DNA of 64,000 nucleotides from Cricetomys ansorgei (Eukaryota; Chordata; Mammalia; Rodentia; Nesomyidae). Below the pieces are notes generated by a model, which was not told where the DNA came from, did not search any database, and saw only the letters and a program-made list of their open reading frames with translations. Shown piece by piece: positions 55,362-64,000 of the stretch. Numbering within the stretch: the stretch's first letter is position 1; every line of letters begins with the position of its first letter. Made by a program: the position numbers and the translations under genes. The stretch is from the NCBI GenBank assembly GCA_026225945.1, contig JAMJFZ010001074.1, forward strand, positions 2,131,501 through 2,195,500, in the 5' to 3' direction.

Positions 55362-55604
55362 GGGGTACTGGAGCTTTTGATGGCAAGGAAGAAGAGGTAG
55401 ATACCTCTTCAAAATATTTTCTTTATAAATTCTTCTTTTCTGGATAAAAGTCACTGACATCTTGGCATAAAAATATTAGTTGTGTAACCATCTTCATTCG
55501 TCATGACTAGAATGAGGAGGGGAGGAAAATTACTCATGGAGGAAGGAAATGTCTTTTTGTGTGGGATACCACACTTGGGTTGAGGAAAGATCTCCAGTGG
55601 TGTG

Positions 55605-55805
55605 CGGAAAAGGCAGGCTTGGGTTTGAATCTGGGTTTCATCATTGCATTTTACTTCCTGGTGATAATTTCTTAACTTTCCCCACAATATTCCTCAACCA
55701 CAAAATATGGATTGTATAAATTGCAGGCTTTTGGTAAAAATACATATGTAACCTACTTGGCACAGAAGCTGGTACATAATCACTATGTAATCCACCATTG
55801 TTATG
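55605..55805 (+). mobile_element. MIR SINE, plus strand
   Basis: GGCTTGGGTTTGAATCTGGG TTTC, TTCTTAACTTTCCCCACAAT and TACATAATCACTATG follow MIR from head to tail. Confidence 0.7.
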
Positions 55806-57062
55806 GTTTGGAGAAGAAGAAGACTTGAAAGAAATTCTCTGGATTGAAATGCAGAAATGTCAATGCCTAAGTAACTGTACTTTAAACACCTTTAGATTCG
55901 ATTATCACTCAGATCTCAAAAGACAGAGCCACCACTTCCTGAAATTGGGGGCCTTTGTAATGGGCACACCAGGATTTGAGAGAGCCAGGAAGAGGTGTAG
56001 AAAGCCTTAAAGAGAAACACTATCCTTTGATGACACATACCTGTTCTCAAATGTATTCCTGTGGGCAAGAGTATATTCCACACGAGAGATGGCTTATCAA
56101 CATTCCCTTCCAACTCAGCAAACAACCCCAGTGGGCAGTCTAAGAAAGTCCATCCTCAATGCATCTTCCAAAGCAAGAACCTGGCATGTTAGTGCCAACC
56201 GCACCTCTCCCATAAAGAGCAAAGATGTTGTTGATAATGAATTAGCAGGAAAGCCTGTCCTCTGAGGAAACTCTCCATTCAAATAGAAGGCATTTACACA
56301 TAGAAGAACGGAACCCATGAGAGACAGCCAACAGGCAGCAGAGAGAAAGAGTAGTTTCTGTCATCCGTCATCGCCGACACTGGGCATTTCTGAGATTGTT
56401 GTGATGGCCAAGGAAAAGCCCTTAGAGGAAGAAATGAATCTTTTGGTAAAACGTGAGACTGTTTAATCTGGAAGACAGAGGAGGGGTTTGAAGAAGGAGG
56501 AGAATAAGACTGTAGGGACTGCAGGGAGCCATCACGCAGAGAGAGTTTTGAAGCGACCCAGGCAAGGCAAAGAGGGAAAGTAAGTTTGCAATAGTTGAGC
56601 TAGGACTGACATTGGTCACGATGGGGTGGTGCTGGTGATGGTAGTGATTATAAAGACTAGAAAATGAAGCCAGCTCTCCAGTTTACAAATTAAGCTTGTA
56701 TTCATCCTTTCACTTGACTCTCTCTGTAACTCCCCGAGGGTACTTAGAAGTGGTAAATAAACCATCAACATTCACACACTGAATTCACGGCAAATGCTGT
56801 CCGGACCTAGGGTGTCAAATAGTTTTCCTAAATTATTTTAGAGTCATCAAAACTTCATATGTGTTCTTAAGTGTGAGGAAAAGCAAAGATTGCCTATCAA
56901 AAAATTAGCTACATTGTTTTTCCAGAACTGCGAATTACTCACTGCAGGAAGGACAACTCTGGCAGCCTTAGTGAAAATCTACCCCGTTCAACAACGGTCA
57001 TCCAGTTTAAGTAAACTCCTTCTCTATCCCAGACACTTTTACCCCTTTATAAAACATTATTC
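55806..57062. other. Intergenic sequence with a weak L2 trace
   Basis: 56390-56660 shows some reverse-L2-like phrases at low similarity. The rest is unique, with no exon supported. Confidence 0.35.
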
Positions 57063-57178
57063 CCAGGCAGTGGTGGCACACGCCTTTAATCCCAGAACTC
57101 GGGAGGCGGAGGCAAGAGGACCAACCTCTGCCAAAATATTCCCTGTTTCAAAAAACCAAAACCAAGACAAACAAAAAA
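57063..57178 (+). mobile_element. B1 SINE, plus strand, internally deleted
   Basis: CCAGGCAGTGGTGGCACACG CCTTTAATCCCAG head, then a deletion to CCCTGTTTC and a CAAAA-rich tail. Confidence 0.85.
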
Positions 57179-58029
57179 GATATTATAGGGTCTTTCAAAA
57201 TTCCAAATTAAAATATTTTCTAGAAAAGCAGAGATCAAAGATTAAAATAAAAATATCTTGGACAAACCCAAGCAAAGGCACCATGGAGCTGGGAAATACT
57301 ACCTTTAGCTCCACATTAATTCTCAGAAGGAATTTAACACAATTTCTCCCATTCTACCTCAAAAATTAATTTCTGTATATTGTCCTTGAGATATGGATTT
57401 GGAATGAAAAGGAGAAAACTGTTGAAAGAGTGAAGATTTGATGTGAATTAATCAACCAAGAGTTCAGACACTGGGGACTGAAGATTAAACTTTAGAGCGT
57501 AGAAACCCAAGGACAGTACTTTTCCTTATGTAACGATGTAGTGTTATATGTCTCATTTACAACATTCAAGTGAGGAGGTAATCCTTATGGAACCCCAGTA
57601 GGAAGCTATAAAGGGAATGTTTAAACAGTTTATAGGACAATCAAGGACAGGTCAACGCTAGAACCACATGGTCTTGTTCTCAATGCTATCTGTCTATTAG
57701 ACACAAAGATAACCTCACCCCTTTCCCTGATGCTAGTAAGGCCTGTGGCAGAGAAGACATTTTAGTCTTAAGGTCAGAGAAAGTTGCTTTTGATCATGGA
57801 GTTGTAGCATCTGGAAAGAATGCCCGAAGACCTGGTCCTTGCTGTGTCACTCCAGGACGAAAGGGAACGCCCAGGATTCACTGTCTGTCCACTGGTCACA
57901 GCCTATTGAAGGCACTAGTCATTGCTTAAAGGATCTGATTCTAGGAGGAAAGAGTCACATGTGAGATTTGCATTTAGATTCATCTGTCATGGTCCTCTTT
58001 TGGGCCTAATCTTAAGTATGTAATTGGAC
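57179..58029. other. Intergenic sequence, no gene seen
   Basis: Unique sequence. Confidence 0.45.
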
Positions 58030-58253
58030 TAACCCGTGGGTGGGCCTGCATGTCTCAGTGTGGTAAGTATGACTTTGTAAAGAACTCTCAGTTCCTCCAG
58101 CACCACGTCTGCTTGCGGGCCGCCATGCTTCCCATCGTGCTGATTAATGGACACCTCTGAAACTGAGAGCAAGCCCCAATTAAATACTTACCATCATAAG
58201 AGCTGCTGTGGTCATAGTGTCTCTTCGCAGCAATAGAACATTGACCAGTATTT
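58030..58253 (+). mobile_element. MaLR LTR 3' part (ORR1/MT type)
   Basis: CTCTCAGTTCCTCCAGCACC, CTGCCATGCTTCCC-like segment, CAAGCCCCAATTAAATACTT, GTGGTCATAGTGTCTCTTCG CAGCAATAGAACA; the same family as 18713-19078, lacking its 5' part. Confidence 0.75.
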
Positions 58254-58324
58254 CTGTTGGAAGATAACATTATATTCCATGGCAGACCCAAATATGATCA
58301 TCTAAAAGTTAGGAGAGACTGCTC

Positions 58325-58700
58325 TAACAAGTTATCCTTCATTTGGTAACCCGAAACAACAGAACTTCATTCTTTTGCAGTTTGGGAAGCTGGGAGGCTG
58401 AAACAGATCTGTCCAGCTTCTCGTGGTCGCTAGTTTCCTTGGCTCGTGGCTGCATCCCTCCAGTCCTCTCATTTCTTTCTGCTGCCCTTTCCTCTACATT
58501 TCTATTCATGAATTCCCCCCTCTGCCTCTCTCAAAGATACTTTGATAGCATTTAGCACTCACTCAATCATCTGAAGTAATCTTCCTTCCTTATATTCCTT
58601 AACTTAAGTCACATCCTCGAAGAACCTTTTTCCAAATGAGGAGACCTTTCCATAGAAGACCTGATATCTTCAGGTGCTCATTGTTCTGCCTGCTGTATGC
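58325..58700 (+). mobile_element. MLT1-type MaLR LTR, plus strand
   Basis: AACCCGAAACAACAGAACTT CATTC, CCAGCTTCTCGTGGTCGCTA, TCCTTGGCTCGTGGCTGCAT CCCTCCAGTCC and CTTTTTCCAAATGAGGAG follow MLT1 order. Confidence 0.65.
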
Positions 58701-58884
58701 TAACCAGTCTGTTGTACAAATTGTCACGTTTCATTTCATAAGCCTACAGTCGCAGCACATTCAAGGAAAGGACATGAAGACGAGTATTTTCACATTAACA
58801 AATGGTTTTGGAGGATAAACTCTTGTCAGCTTTCTAGGAACTGGGGTGGAGCAGAACTCAAACAGACACAAATCCCTCTGTTGG

Positions 58885-59135
58885 GTAGAGGTTATAGCCC
58901 AGTGGGAAGGGGAGACACAGACGACACATGGATGATTAAAATATATCCATGCGGCATAGAAGATAGGGCCAGAAGGAGAACTGAAGATACTAGGAAGTTG
59001 CTTGTTGCAATTACAAGCAGAAACCAGAGAAGACCTCACTGAGGTGGTGACAAATGAGGAAAGACCAGAAAGGGCATGGTAACGGAGCCATCCGGATCTA
59101 CCTGCAGGAGTGAGGGTACCCGGAGCAGAGTAAGG
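58885..59135 (-). mobile_element. Possible L2 fragment, minus strand
   Basis: TTATAGCCCAGTGGGAAGGG GAGACACAGACGACACATGG and GAAGACCTCACTGAGGTGGT GACAAATGAGGAAAGACC resemble reverse L2. It accounts for part of the 230-codon minus-strand frame at 58761-59453. Confidence 0.55.
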
Positions 59136-59739
59136 GCGGATGATCGAGGCTGAAGCTTGTCTCGGAGAAGCCTTCTCTGCTGATGTACAGGTCTGCGTAA
59201 CACACGGACTTTTCATTGTGGGTGCTCCGTCTCTACCTCTCCCCACACCCAGTCTCAGCCTGTCATCCCTGTCCTTGGAAAAACATTTCTTTTTCCAAAA
59301 AGTGAGAGGATGAGGGGCCCTGAGCAGGGGCAGGAGGAAAGTTGGAATATTGCGTGTATAAAGACAGCTACAATTCACAAGAGCAGGAGCTTGGAGAAAG
59401 GAATAAAACAAATCAAAATACAACACCATCACTAAGTCAACAAAGGATCGCATGCGTGACTACACATCTCATCCAGCCTCAGTGTGCAACAGACGACACA
59501 GACTCAGCTTGTTTAAGTACACTCTGGTGTTCATACAGAGGCAAAATAGCCTAACACCGACACATCTTTCAGACCCCGTCTTGTCCTTAAGTGATACATG
59601 ACTCTACAGAGCAGAGTCCACCCTATTGCTAAGTGGACAAAGGCCCAAGTTAGTTTGCAATTACCTCAAACAGTGAATCTATGTCAAATGGTATGAACTG
59701 CATACTGCTTTTTCCATGTGCTTGAATGTTTGCCTTCAT
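59136..59739. other. Intergenic sequence, no gene seen
   Basis: Unique sequence. Confidence 0.4.
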
Positions 59740-59916
59740 GTATGCATGCGTATCATGTTCATGCCAGATGGCCACTGAGGTCAGAAGAGGGTGTCAGAGT
59801 CCTTGGAACTGGAGTTACAGACAGTTGTGAGCCATTGTGTGGGGTCTGGGAATCAAACCCAGGTCCTCTGCAAGAGCAGCCAGTGCTCTTAACTGCTGAG
59901 CCATTTCTCCAGCCCG
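59740..59916 (-). mobile_element. B3 SINE, minus strand
   Basis: GAACTGGAGTTACAGACAGT TGTGAGCC, AACCCAGGTCCTCTGCAAGA GCAGCCAGTGCTCTTAACTG and GAGCCATTTCTCCAGCCC form a well-preserved reverse B3. The B2/B3 CTCF-like segment (TCAGAAGAGGGTGTCAGAG) is present with changes. Confidence 0.9.
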
Positions 59917-60767
59917 TGAACCGAATGTTTAAAGATACTCTCTGGGAAAGATCATCACAGGGCATGGCTTTTCTCTAGGGTAAATTCCTATAGGCAGAAT
60001 TGCTGAGCAAAAAGAACGCTTATAATTCTGACACATAGCATCACCTCCCTACCTCTAAGAAAGGCTATGTCGTTTTATACCCCAGAAGACCACCACTGAG
60101 GAGAGTCAGCACTTACAACCTTTGTCAATGGAATATGGGAAAGAGAATGTCTCGACAATATTTGAAAAACGCGGGCCAATTTGAGGGTAAATGTCTTTCC
60201 CTATGTCGATGGGTCAGTATACTTTCTCTTCAGTTTATTGCTCTTGCATACCCTTTGACAGGTTTTCTATTGAAGGAGCGTCTTCTCTGGTTGAATTTGC
60301 AATGCTCACATATTCAGGATACTTTCAAATATCTTTAAAATGCCACAAATGCAATGCACACCATAGACACAGAGCCTGGTAACCAGCTGTTAATGTTGTT
60401 GATCATAGTTTTACTCTTGGTTTCATAAAAAGAAAAAAATAAACCAAATTTTTTTTTTTTTTGGTAAGCATAGTGTGAAAATGTTTTTTTCTGATGGTTT
60501 CTGATCTAACCACTCTACTGCCAGGCCCGTTCTTATACCTTCCTGTGCTTTTCTCTAGGAACCAACTAGACTTACATGGTTTGTTTTTTTTTTTTTTAAA
60601 GATGTGTATGAGGGCATCGCACACTGTCTTTACATGTTTAGGCAGCTGCAGTGTTCAGGGACTTTGTCTTTTGTAAGAGATGACCTTGACCCTGGAACAC
60701 GTGTGGTAGTTTGGAATCTGTTGTTTTTCATGCCTAACATTCTACTTTTCAGATAATGGAGTGTGTT
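59917..60767. other. Intergenic sequence, no gene seen
   Basis: Unique sequence with two T-runs (about 60451-60462 and 60585-60597). Confidence 0.45.
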
Positions 60768-60934
60768 TTGTTTTTGGTTTTTTTTTTTTTTGGTTTGGTT
60801 TTTCGAGGCAGGGTTTCTCTGGCTGTCCTGGAACTCATTCTGTAGACCAGGCTGGCCTTGAACTCACAGAGATTTCCCTGCCTCTGCCTCTCACGTGCTG
60901 GGATTAAAGGTGTGCGCCACCACCACCCAGCCTT
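60768..60934 (-). mobile_element. B1 SINE, minus strand, well preserved
   Basis: T/GT tail, then TCGAGGCAGGGTTTCTCTGG, GTAGACCAGGCTGGCCTTGA and GGGATTAAAGGTGTGCGCCA: a near-complete recent copy. Confidence 0.95.
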
Positions 60935-62699
60935 ATTTTTTTTTAACCTATTCATCAGATACTTGTTTCATGACCAAGGAGTGTCTTCACTCACTATTTT
61001 AGGCGCTCTTTGCTATGCAGCTACTCTCAGTTTACCTATCCAATAATATCATGGAAACGTGACATTTCAGTAACTTACACATTACACTGAAAACATGCCT
61101 AGCTGATCATTTCTGTGCAGTAAAGCTTGATTTCAGTGATGTGGCACAATCTTGAAGGGGAGGGGGGTGCAATGTTGTCTGGCATCTGGGGTCTCAGGCA
61201 TCTTCGCCCTTCTGCAGGCTCAGAAGTCTGTCTACACACATCGCACAGACCCTGTCAGGTACTGGTCCTGAGGAGAATCTTTCTGGAGTGCTCTTTGCCC
61301 ACTCTATGTATTTCTAGAGAGCCCAAACATGGGCCCCCTAAACATGGTCTTCTTCCGGACTCATGTGTGGAAGGAAGTAGAAACATAGCAATCTAGAAAA
61401 TGGCAGAGCTAAGTAGGTACTGAGGAAACGCCTGGTAGTTCAAGGTCATAGCCTTCCCACACCAGGGCACTAATTGTGGAGAGAGCCCTCAGCATGGAAC
61501 TGTGAGGGAGGGAGATTTGGTTATCAGAATCAAGTCCTGAAGGACATCCAGTGAAGAATTAGCCTTGGAGATCTGAGTCCCCACAGGCAACAGAGGGAAC
61601 CCAGTCAGAAATCTAGCACCTGAAACCTTCCAAGACAGATGTTAGGAGCAACGCAAGGATGAGTCCAAGGTAGAGGAACTTGAAACTGGGGAAGAGATTG
61701 GGCTGGGAACCTAGCTCTCCTGGCCAGGAATCCAGCTGCCAGCACATCTGTGGCAAGGGCCTAGGGCCACAGGCAGCTCATTGCTGCCAAAAGTAATCAG
61801 AGAGGCAGAATGAGCTGCAGACTCAGTTTTAGAGGAGAAGAATGGGCTTGGGGCTGAGACGGTGGAATCGAGATGTTTTCTAGGAGAACGATTAAGAACC
61901 CGACCTGTGTAGCCATCTGCCGGGGTCAAACCTCTATCCTGTCACCCACTACCCATATGAATTAGGCTGAGTTGCTCAGTTTTCATCTGCTGCAGTTTCT
62001 ATGTTTATAAATGGGAATTACAATGTTACAGAATAGGGTTTTGTGGGAGACGAGTGGTGGGGGATACGGGAAACGCTTAGGCTACACAGAATTTTTTAAA
62101 ATACTAGTTACTAGTGTTACTGTTATAGTAATTAGAACTGGCATAAATAACCAGGGCAGAAAGTACCTTTGGATTGTCTTAACACAGAATCGCCAAAATG
62201 GTTGCGTTCTTCTTGGTTCCCTCCGATAAGAACCAGATTGGCTTTAGATCTGGCTGGGCCTCAACTTGCAGATGGGGGCAAACTGGTAGAAGAGAACCAC
62301 AGAGCAAGAGGCCTGGCAAACGCAGTTGGAAGAGCAGTGTTTTCTTCTTAGGTGACCGACAGGCATTGTGCCTGTCCAGAACCTACGAGTTCCGGGAGGC
62401 CTGTGCTAGAAACAACTAGACAGAAGATCCTAGAATGCTCTCTGCTACCCTAGGGACAATGCCACAGACCGACTTCCCTCCGTCTCCATCTTGGGTTTCA
62501 CAGTGGCTTACAAAGAGCACACCTGTGGCTTCACACTGACCAGCTAACTTCCTGGGTCCCAGAGTAAACCTGGAGTTTAAGTTTCACAAGCCATGGCCCT
62601 GTGATCCCTCCACAGGACACAGGGCATCACAACGGTAATAATGGGGTCTGCCGTCCGTGAGTCTAGTCACGTGCCGGTGCCTGTTACCTGGTGAGTCCT
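60935..62699. other. Intergenic sequence, no gene seen
   Basis: Unique sequence; short frames without domains. Confidence 0.45.
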
Positions 62700-62790
62700 T
62701 ACTGAAACTTGTGGATCAATTCCTATTTGCAAATGAGGACACTAACTCGGGAGAGTCGAGGCTAAGAACAGAAAATGGCAGCCCAGTCGT
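62700..62790 (-). mobile_element. Possible MIR trace, minus strand
   Basis: TCCTATTTGCAAATGAGGAC ACTAAC resembles the reverse MIR core; nothing else supports it. Confidence 0.3.
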
Positions 62791-62926
62791 TCAATAGCAG
62801 TGCCTGAGCATCTGAGAGAGGAAACAAAGAGTGCTCTGGGGTACGTTCTTAAAGGAGATGTTGCATTTTGACAGAAGAGAATTATGTGCTGTCTGCTCCC
62901 TTCTTTTGGTGACTTGAAACATTTGC

Positions 62927-62927
<1 letters not shown>

Positions 62928-62957
<30 letters not shown>
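62928..62957. repeat. Poly(C) tract of 30
   Basis: Thirty consecutive C, followed by GCCCCGGGC. Read-length errors are likely here, so the exact number is uncertain. Confidence 0.9.
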
Positions 62958-62966
<9 letters not shown>

Positions 62967-63069
62967 AGCATCTGTTTTGATTCTCCAAGGACCTTGATTC
63001 ACTCTGGAGACCCTGTCTCGGAGAGGCCAAAGTTCCTCATAGCTTGAGGGATCACAAAACCCTTTTCAA

Positions 63070-63560
63070 CAAGATCCCTCAGGCCCAGGCCCCTAAAAAT
63101 ATATGTAATAAATTCACCATCAAAACAATCTCACTTGTTCCCTCTGAGACCATTACGCTACAAACAAAGGTAACGTGATATTCCAATAAATATTTCTCCT
63201 GTGAAGTCATTAGGTTTTTTTTTTTCCCTCCCTCGCACACTAAACTGTATTCTTCAAATTTAATATAATTTCATAGTTCTCCCAAATCATTCGTGGGTAT
63301 ACACGCAACATTCAAGTCCTCTACATCCTGTCATTTGAATAAGAATAATTATTAAAGTTTAGGCTGAGTCTAAAATGTAGAAGCCTTTTACTGTTTTTGT
63401 TATTAAAAAGCGCCGTAATGAAATATTTTAAAACGTTATAGCAATTATCTCTTCATTGCGAAAACCTGCATTGTCAACCATGGCACATTAAAACGTTAAA
63501 TCATTATTTTAATATCGGATCGCAGAAAGACAGAGAGGTTCTCGGATTCATCTTCCACGC
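63070..63560. promoter_or_regulatory. Candidate enhancer-like AT-rich element with retained CpGs
   Basis: About 490 bp without recognised repeats, with AAAACGTTATAGC, TTAAAACGTTAAATCATTATTT, TAAAAAGCGCCGTAATG and GAATAATTATTAAAG. CpGs inside strongly AT-rich DNA suggest selection or low methylation. Inference only. Confidence 0.35.
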
Positions 63561-64000
63561 AGTGTGTTTTCTCCGCAGCGTTCTGGTATATGGGGCTGGT
63601 CACGGCTGAGGAGCACTGTGTTACACAGGAAGCACCGCAGAACTCGGAGGCCCCAGACTGGAAAAAACAAGGAAGGTCTAGGGAATGTGTGCTTCTTCAT
63701 CGTTTGTAAAAACTGGGGTATTAGCTATTTCGGGGGGACATCAGTGGGGACTGAGCAACAGCTGGAACAGCTGGATTTGTGAAAATCAAACGATTCACAG
63801 AAACCATAGTGTCAACGGTGTGCTTTGGGCAGCAATGTTGCCATTCCAGCTGTCCTAGCCAGGTAGCTATGCTGGGCGCTCCCTGACAGGGGTAACAGTA
63901 GAACACCAGGGCAGCTCAAGTTGCCCTGGGACAAGTGTTAATGAGGACGAAGCGTGGAGATGAGAGACTCTACAGTCAGCCTCTTGCCTCTAAATGAAAC
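63561..64000. other. Right-edge sequence, no gene confirmed
   Basis: A good splice-acceptor look-alike, TGTGTTTTCTCCGCAG|CG, ends at 63578, followed by about 200 bp with more CpG than average and open plus-strand frames. No recognisable protein and no paired donor. Confidence 0.25.

Noticed and set aside
58761..59453. 230-codon minus-strand open frame without simple repeats
   Set aside because: Longest frame in ordinary sequence, but it spans an L2-like fragment, shows no domain and has no promoter or splice context. Chance is likelier.

Overview
This is rodent nuclear DNA. It carries rodent SINEs (B1, proto-B1, B3/B2-type, B4, one ID), a rodent hAT-Charlie element resembling URR1, and MaLR LTRs of ORR1/MT and MLT1 type. 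The few ID and B2 copies fit a murid or cricetid other than rat, but I cannot name the species.

The only protein-coding sequence I can support is the first coding exon of Ssbp2 (single-stranded DNA-binding protein 2) on the minus strand at 1370-1431. It ends in a canonical GTGAGT donor. Positions 1-1369 are therefore the start of Ssbp2 intron 1. The exon lies in a CpG island (about 380-2290) with GC boxes, an inverted CCAAT box, two X-box-like motifs, a G-rich upstream tract and a GGC repeat just inside intron 1.

From about 2300 to 64000 the window is upstream intergenic DNA. In human the next gene on this side of SSBP2 is ATG10 (established knowledge), so this is probably the Ssbp2-Atg10 interval. 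I see no exon, tRNA, snRNA, CRISPR array or operon there. It holds mostly old repeats (MIR, L2, MLT1, one L1M fragment), about twenty-five SINE copies, three ERV-type LTR candidates and many microsatellites. Young LINE-1 is almost absent. Between repeats lie AT-rich stretches with homeobox-, POU- or forkhead-like motifs that are reasonable enhancer candidates but cannot be confirmed from one sequence.

The most notable items are: a near-consensus CTCF motif beside a minus-strand LTR (46637-46655); a roughly 600-bp GGT/GGA array grown inside an ancient repeat (50491-51100); a fourfold 44-bp tandem repeat inside a MaLR LTR (26875-27044); a perfect 38-bp duplication carrying CACGTG (38103-38178); and paired hairpins with identical loops inside a MIR (23843-23907). 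I found no convincing novel gene system. The long open frames in the CpG island and in the GGT array are compositional artefacts.
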